This document shows positions 10,290 to 21,865 of a stretch of DNA of 64,000 bases, piece after piece. The DNA comes from Strigamia acuminata. Its lineage: Eukaryota > Arthropoda > Chilopoda > Geophilomorpha > Linotaeniidae. Under the pieces are notes generated by a model that searched no databases, had not been told where the DNA came from, and worked only from the letters and a program-made list of their open reading frames with translations. The stretch lies in NCBI GenBank assembly GCA_949358305.1, contig OX442320.1, positions 4,914,259 to 4,978,258 on the forward strand. Direction: 5' to 3'. Position numbers and translations under genes: made by a program. Each line of letters begins with the position of its first letter. Position 1 is the first letter of the stretch.

Positions 10290-11430
10290 TTCTTCTGCCA
10301 ACAGAACACCCGCATTCTATCAAAACAGCATTTAGAGCCAACCAAGCTTTCAGTGGTCAAAACATCAACATTTCAAAATCCCAACAGTCCACAACTCAAG
10401 TCCAAAACTAAAAAACAAAACAAAACAAACAATTCCAACTCATAAATCCATCGCAGGACACCCACCCAACCCCAAACTCCCCTCTAATTACTCATTCCCC
10501 GCTTTGATTTCTCTCGCCACACACGAACACTGACAAAGACGGCTCGCTCGCAGCCCCAAAAGCAGAAAACTACATGATGGGCGAGCCGGCAACATAATCT
10601 CGCCCATTCGTCAGCCATAAGCTATAGGAAAGAATCCTCTGGAGAAGGCGTCCACCACGTCGGATTAGGCCCGGCTCTACCATACAAGAATAAATGCCGG
10701 CTTTTGTAATCGGCTTCCGAACAAGTTCCAGCGCTGGGAAAAATCCAAAAGGACTTTTCAAACGCATCTGCGCTTCTGCATCGCAAAGTGGACCTGTGAG
10801 GACGAGTCGAAGAAACGCTATTATTAAGTCAGAAATAATTTCGAGTGCTTATGCTCATTAAACAAGCTGCACAATCACCGGAGCCAATTAGGAGTTGCAA
10901 ACTCCTAACGAGACCCAAGACACAAATGTCACCATTCGGTCGGTAACTGCGACTGGGCACTCGTCCAAATGCGTCGCCATCCATCAGCTGGCCACGTGCA
11001 ATCTCCAACTTGTCTCCATAAGTGGCTTTCCCCGCTAGTTTTGCTGCTTAATACCTTTTAAGCTGGAATTAAAACACCCCGGCGCAAAGGGGGAAATCGT
11101 TGGCGAGTTATGGCGGCTGCAATGGCTGGGTTTTCCGATTCGGACGTTTCGGGACGTCTTGATGACTGAAATTAATGTCGGAGGTGTGGATAGTGTTAAT
11201 GTGATGGGTTTAGTTGATGGTGGAGTTTGTTACCGGTTCGTTTGGTCAGTTTGTTGGTTGGTTTGGTGCGAGGCGAAGCGGTTGCGGGCGCCATTTGTAA
11301 TTTGGTTTGGGATCGGAAGTGTTAGCGAGAGGGTTGTGCTTGTGTGGTTGTGGGGATTTGGTCTGTCGGGAGATGTTAGTGGAGAGAATTTTTATCGGAA
11401 ATTTTTGTTTTGATTTTTTTTTAAGAGTTT
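10290..11430. promoter_or_regulatory. Repeat-poor CpG-containing island with strand-composition flip
   Basis: 10300-10500 is A/C-rich, 10500-11150 is balanced with many CpGs, and 11160-11420 is G/T-rich. It holds a 16-bp palindrome-like aggagttgcaaactcct (10891-10907), a CACGTG E-box (about 10994) and TAAT/ATTA motifs. No convincing exon was found on either strand. It lies in a large intron between minisatellites, so an enhancer, internal promoter or replication origin is possible. This is inference from composition only. Confidence 0.4.
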
Positions 11431-11439
11431 TTTGTAGAA

Positions 11440-11880
11440 ATTCAATTTAAATCCAGAAAATCTGTAGAAATTCAATGTAAATCCAGAAAATCTGTAGAAA
11501 TTCAATGTAAATCCAGAAAATCTGTAGAAATTCAATGTAAATCCAGAAAATCTGTAGAAATTCAATGTAAATCCAGAAAATCTGTAGAAATTCAATGTAA
11601 ATCCACAAAAAATCATTGAAAACCACAAAAATATCATTGAAATCCACAAAAAAATCATTGAAAACCACAAAAAAAATCATTGAAGACCACAAAAATATCA
11701 TTGAAATTCACAAAAAAAAATTTAAAATCCACATAGCTTACAGTATTTCAACTTTAATGTAAATCCATAAAAATCTATAAAGAATTCATCGTAAAACCTT
11801 AAACTCCATAAACAATTCATTGTAAAAATCCATAAAATCCATAAACAATTCATTGTAAATCCATAAAATCCACCGAAAAT
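11440..11880 (+). repeat. Minisatellite, 30-bp unit grading into about 20-bp degenerate units
   Basis: 11450-11605 has five nearly identical 30-bp units (tctgtagaaattcaatgtaa plus atccagaaaa). 11606-11710 has variants of aaaatcattgaaaaccacaa, and 11750-11880 has tgtaaatccataaaatcc-like units. Apparent long frames across it on the minus strand are a by-product of the period. Confidence 0.95.
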
Positions 11881-13215
11881 TCACTAAATTGAAAACGCAT
11901 GAAAAACATCTTCATTCTGACCTATTCCAAACTACCATTTGATGAATTTATGATAGAAATTGTGCAGCACATAATTCAGCATTGATTTAGCGACGCGTGA
12001 TGAATATGATAAATGAACAATTCAAATTCGCCAAAACTTCAGACGTTCATTTATAATTGACGACGATTCAGACACGTAGAAGCCCAACTTGATTGATAAC
12101 CCACAACAACAAACAAACTTCCAATTAACCCTGCATTTCAACGCACATAATAAAAATAAAACAACAAAGCACGAAACATTTTACATCATGGCGGATCATA
12201 TACAGATTCAAGAAAAAATAAACTGCGCAAGCGCATATTAAAAATTGCGCCCTCTAACGGCAATCAATAACAATTTCGTCACAATAACACAGTGTACCCA
12301 TTTGATCATGTAAACAAACCAGTTTTCCAGAAAAGACAGATTTATTCGCAAAATTAAATTTGAGTTGTACGAGGTAGATTTTAGGTGTTTTGCGCATTGA
12401 AAATTGCATGTAAACACCCGTAAGATGCGTGCACGCAAAAATAAAATACTTCGGTCGGATATCGTCCCTTAGTACCGAAATACTGAAATAAATCAAAAAC
12501 CATTTTGTTGTTCCAGATAATCAAAATGCATTATGGGTAATTCACATGTGACGCCATGTTTACCATAAAACTAGTTATCCGGATAAATATAATCCAAATT
12601 TTAACTTTTCTAGAAATGGTAATTGACATCGCAAGCAATCATTCAGCCACTTTAAGTTTCGCCGAACCAGTGTTGTTTTTGATACTTAGAACTTCTTTTT
12701 CTACGGACGGATAAAAATAAATTGGTATAGGAATACATACATAATCAGTCATCGGAAATAGTGCTCCGGCATCCATATCTAACGTTGTGTTTATACACCA
12801 TCAAACCTCCATCTTCATGGAGAAAAAGAAAAGATGAACGAGGAGCTTTGAGCAACCAAAGACAAGATAAGTAGTGAGCAGTTTAACTTTGTGGCCTCAA
12901 CGCATTTCCATCTCATACCAACAAAGATCTTGACAACCATTCTTTTTCCTTATCAACAATAGCAAACCCCAACACAAGAAAAAAAGAGCACAAAGATATA
13001 AGGGTCAGAAAAAATCTATACTCATCAGTCCAATGTGTGGGGTAGAGATATCGACCACCGAACACTGAAAATCACTTCCGAGACACAGTAGACACGGAAA
13101 TGACGTCAGCTTATCTAGAGGACACAAAGTGGAGACTCCAATGATACCAAGCAGATGGTCTTTCAAAGATACATAAGTACAGTAGGATACGAGGATCCAC
13201 CTTTAAAATGACCGG
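11881..13215. other. Non-coding intron stretch
   Basis: No gene. 12246-12425 contains catgtaaac motifs in both flanking positions and could be a decayed relative of the tacgtttacatgcac element at 21866, but the match is weak. The rest is AT-rich single-copy sequence. Confidence 0.35.
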
Positions 13216-13675
13216 TGAGTAGGCATACGCGACATCGCGACATATCGCAATGCAATTTTTGAATTTGTATATCACATATTCGTATTGCCATGAGATATCG
13301 CAAATGATATATCGCAATGATATGTAACAAACGACGTATCTATACTTCCAGATCTCGCTCGTCTCGTAATCTCGGTCTTTGAGATCTTGGTCTCGGCAAA
13401 ACGAGATTTCATTAAATGAGCGATTAGTTAATTACTTTGATTACTTTGATTAGTCGATTACTTGATGTGTCATGTGACTGGATTCAACCAATCCATCTCT
13501 AAATGGAAGAGTAGTATATTGTTTCAGAATGTGGTGAAACAAATGCAGAATTTGGGGTAACAACTGCAAGAGTTGGCATCAAAATTTGACTTGCAACTAA
13601 AAAATCTGTAGTGGTCTCAAACTTTTTTCCACCACTGTATTGCAATGAGATATCGCAAACGATATATCGCATTTT
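13216..13675. mobile_element. Nested pile of four different repeats
   Basis: A 36-bp motif (attgccatgagatatcgc then aaatgatatatcgcaatg) at 13284-13320 recurs directly at 13637-13673. Between the copies lie, in order: 13341-13411, matching 17909-18005 inverted; 13408-13497, matching one end of the transposon at 53227; and 13493-13637, matching 610-766 inverted. Insertion of one element into another, or template jumping, must have made this. Confidence 0.8.
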
Positions 13676-14877
13676 AAGATCATGTATGCTTGCTGCACCT
13701 TTATTTCAGATACTTTTAATCTGGTGAACTAAAAGTACCTTTTGTTACTCTCCTTATCATATCAATATCATTTTTTAATTAAAAATAGGAAAGCTTTATG
13801 CATGTCTCCAGGTTGGCCCCTTTAAATTGATGCCTAGTTTTGTCTCCGGTCCCTCGACTAAAGAAAGCCTTTTGCAGTTTCACCGTGGGAACATCGGCAG
13901 TATCATAAATACACAGATTTCTCTTTATTCAAAAGAAAAGGGACAAAGAACTTTAGGCAATATGAATACATGATGAGTAATTCAAGATCCTGAATTCTAA
14001 AGCATTTATTGCAACTGAAGACATAAAATATCATACGGTAAGTAAATAAAAATGGTTTGCACAGTGTATCGACAAAGGCTTTTTTGGGCTTAAGCACATG
14101 TGATGGCATTATGTCTACAAGATGTTCTGAAAAGCATTGATCAAACAGCGCATGCAGTTAAAGTTGTCATTGCTATAAATCAATAGCACAAGGAAAGGAC
14201 AAATTGCTCATTCAAAAAGAAATACCAAATTGGCCAACTTTACGGGCTGAATAAGCCGTTTAAAGTAATTTCCTCAACGACCTTTTAAATTTGTCATTCG
14301 TTGAAACTTTAAGCGTTTTAACCATTTTTTATCCTGTCTGGTCTAGCATGGTTAACAAAAGACTTCCAATCTGCCATTTTTGTTTGAACAATATTGTTGC
14401 AACACTACAACTTTCTGCAGACAAATCCCGGTTCACCATGACCACAAGCGTTAACTTATTGTTGTCATTTTTGTTAGATTTGAACAATTCACTGTATGTC
14501 ATCATTTTCTTGCTTGACAACAGCTGGCGCCATAAACACCAGCCAAGATTGTCTCATTTTTAAACAATGAACCACTGCCAGTAAAGTCCTGTTTTGATTG
14601 TCTAGTTTCATCTTGGTTAAAGATTGTTTTAAACAAGCGGTTTAACCGTTTGTTAACAATTGTTTTTTAAAGATTGTTCAGACTTTAAACAAGAAGTTTA
14701 ATTGATATTGTTAACAACTGTTGTTTAGTGTAAATGACTCTGCGAAAGCAGCTATCGAACTAGGTCTTTCGATCCTTCGTCTTTAGATCACCCGCGAGTG
14801 ACAAATCTGCTACTGTTTCCAATGGAATTTTAAACCGTGATCAATTCTTGGAACCAATTTAGATCAAGTTTTAAAGC
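13676..14877. other. Non-coding stretch
   Basis: A region around 14290-14720 has many related gttaac / tttaaac motifs and open frames on both strands (90 and 63 codons) without recognisable content. I see nothing firm. Confidence 0.35.
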
Positions 14878-14880
14878 TGA

Positions 14881-15083
14881 AATTACACATCAATCAATTT
14901 TCTTGGAAGAGAGGACCTTGGTACAGCGGATGCAGGATCGGTGGTCTTTAAAAGTGATTCCAACGTATTCTTTGGACATGTCCTGTTTGATGGGGATAAA
15001 AGCAGTGGGACTTTTTCAGAGCGGCTCATAAAACTACTATAACCTTCCTCAGTCAAAAGACCCTCAACTAACAACTCAATAAA
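14881..15083 (+). CDS. Terminal-exon-like frame with poly(A) signal, product unknown
   Basis: A plus-strand frame opens after TGA at 14878 and reads 53 codons to TAA (15040-15042). The segment from about 14908 is rich in varied residues: EDLGTADAGSVVFKSDSN, then VFFGHVLFDGDKSSGTF, then SERLIKLL. Possible acceptors lie at 14908-14913 after a pyrimidine-rich tcaattttcttgg. AATAAA follows the stop at 15078-15083, and T-rich DNA follows that. This combination looks like a last exon. I do not recognise the domain, and no upstream plus-strand exon was identified. It could equally be a retroposed 3' end. It lies antisense inside the large intron of the channel gene. Confidence 0.4.
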
Positions 15084-15372
15084 GAAGTTGCTTTTCTTTT
15101 TTATTGATCTCTTGCGGCTACTTTACTAAAACTAATAGCTGTCATGACATTTTATGCTCATTTATGGCCTATTGGATTTAAGAAGAAATTTTACTCACAC
15201 CAACCCGTGTTCCCCTTTGCCAGGACACAAATTGTGTTTATTGAGAATCTGATTACTTTTTAGTTGTTGCATGGAACGCCAAAGTCGCCAATACAAAATA
15301 AATCTGCCAACGACGGAATAAAATTACCAAATAGTCCATTGAATCCTCTCGATACCGTCAACTTTATGCAGT

Positions 15373-15920
15373 ATACCTTTGGCTTTATAAGCCATATAAC
15401 ATTGGCTTTACGCCTTAAGCCTTCACGCCTTATACCTTCTTCATTTTATGCAGTTTGCCTTCCGCCATGTTTCTTCAGCCTTACGCCTTTGCTATATGTC
15501 TTCGCTACACCCCTTGGTCCATATGTCTTCAACTATGTACCTTCAGCTTTACCCTGTCGGCTTTACGCCTTCGGCTGTATGCCTTTGGCTATATGCATTC
15601 GGCTACACGCCTTCGGCTACACGCCTTCGGCTATATGCTTGTACACCTTCAGTTATACGCTGTCGGCTATTGGCCTTCAGCTATATGCCTTCGCTTGTAC
15701 ACCGTCAGCTATGTGCCTTAGTCTGCACGCCTTTGGCTATATGCCTGTTTACCTTCATCTATATGCCTTATGCTTTAGCTTATAAGCCTATGACTATATG
15801 CTTTGGCTAGTAAGCCTTTGCCTATACGCTTTGGCTAGTACGCCTTCAGCTGTATGCTTTAGCTTGGATGGTTTCAGCTATACGCTTTCAACTATGTCTT
15901 CGGCTATATGCCATATGCAT
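15373..15920 (+). repeat. Minisatellite, about 14-bp unit (ggctatacgccttc)
   Basis: Some 35-40 degenerate units of ggctayaygccttc, with occasional 15-21-bp spacings. The period is not a multiple of three and the unit lacks stop codons, so three overlapping frames of 173, 120 and 88 codons are open. These are not taken as genes. Confidence 0.9.
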
Positions 15921-16122
15921 TTAGAAAAATTCTATTTTCCTTGGGGTTTTCTTACAACCAACATTTCTGGAAAAGTGCTCATGCCAACTATTCAATACAT
16001 CCTTCTGCTGCCTTGTCATTTTTCTTTCGCAATTTTCGTTCTTGATTAATGAAAACATTCCCAGCAAATGCTGATTATCGTGATACCAAAATCCAACCTT
16101 GTGCCCAGAATATTTTTAGAAC

Positions 16123-16520
16123 CAAAGGGGGAAACACAAGGTATCGAGTAAAATTTAAAAGCTAGCTTTTACTTGAAAAGGCGGCTAAAAACTCGCCCGC
16201 TTGAGCAAACACAAGCTTGCGTTTTTATTCAAAGCTTTGTTTTGAAGCAAGCTTGTACTCACCCGCTCCGATCAAACTGAGTTTGATTTACCAGCTTCAA
16301 GCTTGCTGGTGTTTTGGTCATGTGACTTTGACAACCAATCAGAATCGTGAGGAAATTTAGGAGATTTAGGCGAGAATTTCTGCCTAGCTACCTAGCTAGC
16401 TTGAGTTTGCCAGTTAAGCTGGTAAGCCAAAAGCGAGTCAAGTGCGCTTGTAAATGACTCCCTCTTTAAACTTGTACTAGCAAGCTTTGGAATTTTACCC
16501 GCTCCCTTTGTTTCCACCTT
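16123..16520. mobile_element. MITE, TIR aaggtggaaacacaaggg (copy 1)
   Basis: About 400 bp, matching 36794-37210 along most of its length. The terminal repeats read aagggggaaacacaag on the left and tttgtttccacctt on the right. The interior conserves agcaaacacaagctt, the segment caaactgagtttgatttacc, and cttgtactagcaagctttgg. It contains a CCAAT box (accaatcagaa) and gtcatgtgac. The left TIR is more worn than in the second copy. No coding sequence. Confidence 0.9.
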
Positions 16521-16539
16521 TACAACAGCTAACGTCACA

Positions 16540-17560
16540 TGAAAAAATGGAAGCTAGTGTCTTAATTTGGCATGACGATACCAGTGGATGCAGACTGCAG
16601 TTAAAGTGAGAACTAATGTCAAGACAACTCCTTCACACGCTAATTTACAAGCACTCATTACATCTCCCTCCGCAAAATCCCATACTCTTTTTACGATTGG
16701 AAAAGTCCCTCGTCTTGCTGCATCACTTTTAATTCCGCGCAACTAACTGACCTCAACAACTTTTGTGCGCTCACAGACAAATCTTGATTAAAACCACACA
16801 GAGTCTGCGCACTTCTATTCATTTCCCTCGTAATCCGCCTCGAGGGGGCCCCAACTCCCTTCACCCCTAAACGACGCTCAACTGTCGCACTTACAGCCTC
16901 GTTCCCATAGCAACCCACCGACATTGTTGTGCCGCCGTCACCTGAGCGTGACCAATGAGAAATATTAGCCAAATTCACGAGCGCGCCAATTTCGGGGTCC
17001 CTTGAATAATAACCTTCCATCCATCATGCGTCCGAAAGCGTTTATGAGAAATGATTTCTCCCTCAAGGACCCTTTTTTCGTGCAATTGGGATTTCAATCT
17101 GAAAAGTAAACAAATTTTATCTCTCTATGACAATCTCTGAGGAATAAAAATGGCGCAACGCCCACGCATATCCCACAATTCAACTCTTTGACTGCAAACA
17201 CGCTTTGCTTAATGTCCGGCTCTTCAATCTGCAAGCGTAATTCATTCGCCGTTAAACGATTGGGACGCGGGGAGTGAGAGAGAAAAGGTAAATCAAGAGA
17301 AGTTTTACGCGGGGTGGAATTCATGGCTCGTTAAAACGCATTTACAAAATGGCCGCTACGCTCTCGCACTCCGACAAATTAGTGGGAGTTAATTTGGCGT
17401 TGGTTTTTTTAGGGTTGGATTTATGGGGGGGTTGCTTTATACTTTATATCTCGGCCGTTTTCAAGTCTTGGTTTTCCGAGACGAGATCAGAAGGTCCCGA
17501 GACGAGATCTCGTACGAGACCGAGACGCGCCATCTGGTGGGCTTTTGATAGAAACCGACG
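16540..17560. promoter_or_regulatory. CpG-rich, repeat-poor island with several open frames
   Basis: Three minus-strand frames (17324-17094, 17020-16691, 16742-16554) and one plus-strand frame (17349-17573) are open, but none has a recognised domain. The last minus-strand frame ends in a hydrophobic run, VVLTLVLTLTAVCI. CpG density lowers stop frequency, so these may be chance. G/T-rich sequence follows at 17380-17460. It lies inside the 14.7-kb channel-gene intron. Confidence 0.35.
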
Positions 17561-17595
17561 TTTTATAAAGTAAACAAATTTTACGAGCTTTTTTC

Positions 17596-17820
17596 TAAAT
17601 CCTGAATTCATTCCTGAATCCTAAATCCTGAATTCATTCCTGAATCCTAAATCCTAAATTCATTCCTGAATCCTAAATCCTGAATTCATTCCTGAATCCT
17701 AAATCCTGAATTCATTCCTGAATCCTAAATCCTGAATCCTGAATCCTAAATCCTGAATCCCTTCCTGAATCCTAAATCCTAAATCCTGAATCCTAAATCC
17801 TAAATCCTGAATCCTAAATA
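17596..17820 (+). repeat. Minisatellite, 26-bp unit with 13-bp subunits
   Basis: The unit is tcctgaattcattcctgaat plus cctaaa, about eight copies. Later units shorten to aatcctaaatcctg. Confidence 0.95.
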
Positions 17821-17908
17821 ATTATATAAATATAACAATGTAATGTAAACCATCGATACATAAATGCATTGAATGAATCTCTGGGAACAAAAAAGCTAAC
17901 AATAATAA

Positions 17909-18005
17909 TGAAATCTCGTTTAGCCGAGACCGAGATCCTGAGACCAAAAAGAACCGAAATTTCCGAGACCGAGATCACGAGACGAGCGAGATCTGAAAGT
18001 ATAGA
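17909..18005 (-). mobile_element. Dispersed repeat with cgagatctcg motifs
   Basis: Matches 13341-13411 in opposite orientation. It begins (minus strand) tatactttcagatctcgctc and contains clustered gagatctcg/cgagaccgag motifs. Similar motifs at 17476-17526 may be the other end of the same element, which would then span about 17460-18005 with the 26-bp minisatellite inside it. Confidence 0.65.
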
Positions 18006-18669
18006 TTATCGGTGGTGCGGCTTAGCGACATATTTCTACATTACAATCCAATGAAAGGTTTAAACATGGTCTATTAGATTGGATAAATGCTTGGTACACT
18101 ACACGACCTCAACTGTGCAAACTTATCCATCTTATAATAAGTCTGGGAGTATCAATCCACACTTAAGCACGTGTCCGGGCTTTTCCGATTCTCCATAATC
18201 TACTATACACAAACATTAAGTATTCTACAACAAAGTGCTTGCGACCAAATACTACAATTCAAAAAATATAGGTGTTTAAAGGTGCAATATTACACGTATA
18301 TAGATGTGAAAAGATGCTTTTACACATTTTCTATAATAAGACTTGTTATGCTAGTTGGTATATGTTTTTGTTTACTGTCACCAGAGGTCAGGTGACACCA
18401 CTAATGACACTTTTATTCCAGAGTTAACCTTATGTGCATTTTTCAAGTGCAACTCGCACACTTATATACGACAGCATTAAAACATTCGATAAAAACTCCG
18501 ATGTTTATTTCCAATAATTTCTAGCAGTGCATGACCACATTTCCATAAAAATCAATTTTAACGCGACGACACTAAAACTTTCGAAAAGCAATGCAACACA
18601 GTGAAGCCGAATTTTTAATGCTTATGGGGATCATCACGGTGAAGTGTGACAGTTTATACGACTTTTTAG
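18006..18669. other. Non-coding intron stretch
   Basis: Nothing recognised. A 74-codon plus-strand frame (18171-18395) is AT-driven and hydrophobic without start context. Confidence 0.4.
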
Positions 18670-18830
18670 TATTGCCGTATTCCACCGATTAAGAGCCGCC
18701 CTCGAATAGTAGCCTCCCGCGAATAGTAGCCGCCCGCGAATAGTAGCCGCCCGCGAATAGTAGCCGCCCGCGAGTAGTAGTCGCGGCCGATAATCGGAAC
18801 GGTCCGTACGCGTAACAATACGGTATTATT
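18670..18830. mobile_element. 'taccgtatt' element with 17-bp subterminal repeats
   Basis: Ends gccgtatt (18674-18681) and aatacggta (18818-18826) are inverted. Inside, gaatagtagccgcccgc repeats four times at 18704, 18721, 18738 and 18755. The right portion (gtccgtacgcgtaacaatac) matches the remnant at 5375-5735. Clustered GC-rich repeats near the ends are typical of non-autonomous DNA elements. Confidence 0.7.
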
Positions 18831-18919
18831 ATTATTATTATTTTTATATACAAAAAAAAATTTATTTTCTGGAAACAATTTTTACATATATTTTCAACAA
18901 TGCTCATCTAAATTAATCA

Positions 18920-20100
18920 AACTCGCTGAAAATCGCCACTTTTCCACAAACACACCATTCAATCACCCTCACTTTAATTGCACCTACGAGGAAACCTCAA
19001 ACAGGATATCAACACACGACTCACTCCTATCTCTAACTTGTGCCCAATTTATGGCCTCGCTCTTATGGGCTTGCGCCAAAAGAAACGGAAGTGCACTTGC
19101 CGCTTGCCCTCTTTATCTTTTCCTCGAATGACTGACTTAATAGCAACATCAACTCCAACAATCCAAACGGCTCTTTGATTACTCAAAAAAAGAAAAAGAA
19201 GAAAAAAAACCTCTTCGCCTCGACTAAAACATTTAAAAACCTGTTCGCCGGCCATTTGCAAATAGAAATAAATAAAGCGTGCAGGTTTACATTTATCTCG
19301 AGTCACCATCCGCGTCTTCCTGCCCAACTGGCCTCCCGAGACGCTCCACGACCACAGATTAGTCTCGGAGGACCCCGAGATGGCCGGCAAAGTAAAGGGG
19401 GGACCCTGGGAAGGCGTGGGAAGGGCTCGTGATGATGACTAATGAGAAAGTAATGTCCACCAGCGTCTCCTTTCTCCATCGGTTCAAGTGAGTGACATTT
19501 CGAGTGATGAATGAGGTTGAACGCTGATCCAACCACACCTCTCTCTTTCACCTAAGGTTTTCTTTTCCTAATCTCGATTAAAGTGTATGGACATTTCCGA
19601 CAGCCTCGACAAGAGAAAAGTTGATTAATTTCAATTTCGCACCCGGATGACGATTAAATGCGAAATTAGATTGCTGGATCTAAATAAATTGAGTTTTGGT
19701 GTTCGTTGCGGAAAGTTGCGTGTGGATTAGCAGCTAAAAAGATGCTGAATTGTTGTTTTTAACAGTTTTCCGAGCATATGAAACGGTTTTAAACTGGTTT
19801 GTTCGACAGCGGACGAACGGGTTGGCAAATGCAAAACTACGGACTCGTTGTTCTCGAAATGGTTTTTAGACAAGCGCAAATTAAATTTTTAGCGCAGGCA
19901 GTTTTTTCTTGTTGCGGGGTTTAAGTTAAAGCGTTTATTTCGGTTTCCGTGTTTGCGGATTTAAACGACTAAAGTTTCGCACGCAGGTGGAGTTGTTGCC
20001 GCAAGTCAATTGCGACGAGAGAATTTTTGCTTGTCGCTTTAAGTGGAAATGGTTTTCGCGACTCGTAGATTTTGCAGGAATTTCTCAGATATGGAAACTA
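18920..20100. promoter_or_regulatory. Repeat-poor island with strand-composition flip
   Basis: A/C-rich at 18920-19000, balanced and CpG-containing at 19010-19680, G/T-rich at 19690-20060, then the 20-bp array. Open frames on both strands around 19050-19550 (113, 85 and 82 codons) overlap each other and show no domain. Function unknown. Confidence 0.35.
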
Positions 20101-20109
20101 TGTTCTAGG

Positions 20110-20880
20110 GGAACAATATCCAAGCAAATCTGCAAATCAATTGCAAATCCAATATATCAGATGCAAATCAATTACAAATCCAATATATCATATGCAAATC
20201 AATTGCAAATCCAACAAATCGGGTGCAAATCCAACAAATCAGATGCAAATCCAACAAATCAGATGCAAATCTAAGAAATCAGATGCAAATCTAACAAATC
20301 AGATGCAAAAAATCCAACAAATCAGATGCAAATTCAACAAATCAGATGCAAATCCAACAAACAGATGCAAATCAATTGCAAATCCAACAAATCTGATACA
20401 AATCTAACAAATCAGATGCAAATCCAACAAACAGATGCAAATTAACTGCAAATCCAACAAATCTGATGCAAATCGAACTAATCAGATGCAAATCCAACAA
20501 ACAGATGCAAATCAATTGCAAATCTAACAAATCTGATGCAAATAAATTGCAAATCCAACAAATCAGCTGCAAATCAATTGCAAATCCAACAAATCAATTG
20601 CAAATCCAATAAATCAATTGCAAATCCAATATATCAGCTGCAAATCCAGCAAAACAGCTGCAAATCCGACAAATCAGATGCAAATCCAATAAATCATTTG
20701 CAAATCCAGGAAATCAGAAGCAAATCCAAGAAATCAGAAGCAAATCCAACAAATCAGTTGCAAATCAATTGCAAATCAATTGCAAATCCAACAAACAGAT
20801 GCAAATCAATTGCAAATCCAACAAACAGATGCAAATCCGGCAAATCAGATGCAAATCCAACAAATCATCTGCAACAGCAA
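20110..20880 (+). repeat. Minisatellite, 20-bp unit tgcaaatccaacaaatcaga
   Basis: Roughly 38 units, with frequent atgcaaatcaattgcaaatc variants. More than a dozen copies contain ATGCAAAT, the exact octamer recognised by POU homeodomain factors. The array is nearly G-free on this strand apart from one or two Gs per unit. The unit shares tgyaaatcyaacaaa with the array at 43590-44600. Confidence 0.95.
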
Positions 20881-20944
20881 ATCCTATTATCCGTTTTGCT
20901 GCTTCGGAAATCCGTATGCAACAGGAGCAAATGTCGGCCCCCCT

Positions 20945-21060
20945 AGCCTTCCCTGTACGCCATTTGTTTTATCTTTAGGCTTATTCCTTTATTTTTTGTC
21001 ATCCATTGGTGATTTATTCATACTGCCTAAGCCTATTTCTGTTCCCCCTGTTCCTTTTTT
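20945..21060 (+). repeat. Dispersed repeat (copy 1)
   Basis: ttaggcttattcctttatt then ttttgtcatccattggtg resembles 31170-31240 (aagcttattcctttctttt, then tgtcatctattggcgg). The match is about 75-80% over about 70 bp. Type unknown. Confidence 0.5.
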
Positions 21061-21865
21061 GTTCTGTCTATTATTCATCCCCCACCGAATGACATCACTT
21101 CCAAATTGGCTTAAAACGTTCTTGCATTTCATAATTTATTCAGGTTTGACCTTTCTAGGCCCAGACTAATGCCCGTCTACCTGAAAATTGATTTGCTCCT
21201 GCCAATTTGGCTTGAATTACCCTTTTAAATAAAACACATTGCAGTGAAGCCAACAAAAAGCACCCCGATTTCCATTCATCTTGACGCTGCAGCGAGAGAA
21301 CATTAGTTGCATTCAAACATAAAATTAATACCAAATTTTTTTTTCCTTCTCTTTAAAAAAAAAATTAATTAAAAATTTCAATTCATACAAAGAAATTTCC
21401 TCTTAAAAAAAATCGTCAATAATTCCAAAAAAAAAAAAAAAAAAATTAATTCCTGTCACGTACACGGTGCTAGTCGAAAGTTCATTTCCAAAGGATCAAC
21501 ACAAATTGTTAGAGAAAAGTCGAGGAAACACTTTCACACTTGACAGGGCACAGTTTCCATCGTCTCAAGTTTTTAATATTACATATAAAAAAAAAAAGCT
21601 AACCCTTTAAATGCCATTTAATACAATGGCTTCACTCAAACCACCCATTCACTAAAAACTTTGCACCACTCAAACTTTTCCAACATTTAATTACGCCATG
21701 AAATAGGCCTAAAACTCAATGCCCAAAACACTCGTTAAACTTCATTTGCAAGGCCCTGGGCTGATGTAAACTCAGAATTGATCAAAAGTTGCACAACAAA
21801 AGGTCACAAAAATTAAAATATAATTTCTTACAACGCCCTCTATTGGCAATAATTTAGTTCTAATA
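21061..21865. other. Non-coding intron stretch with homopolymer runs
   Basis: A poly(A) run of about 18 at 21428-21446, several shorter A runs, otherwise nothing recognised. Confidence 0.4.

Noticed and set aside
11392-11701. Minus-strand frames with FTLNFYRFSG-type decapeptides
   Set aside because: Product of the 30-bp minisatellite; flanking sequence shows no coding features.
12240-12430. Possible copy of the tacgtttacatgcac MITE
   Set aside because: Two catgtaaac motifs are in the same orientation rather than inverted, and no ends could be aligned.
15264-15810. Three overlapping plus-strand frames of 88-173 codons
   Set aside because: They are three readings of the same 14-bp minisatellite; absence of stops follows from the unit.
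16691-17020. 109-codon minus-strand frame in a CpG-rich island
   Set aside because: No recognised domain and no flanking splice signals I could trust; CpG-rich DNA has fewer stops by chance. Left as part of the island entry.
20110-20880. CRISPR-like array
   Set aside because: Units are contiguous tandem repeats without unique spacers, in an animal genome.
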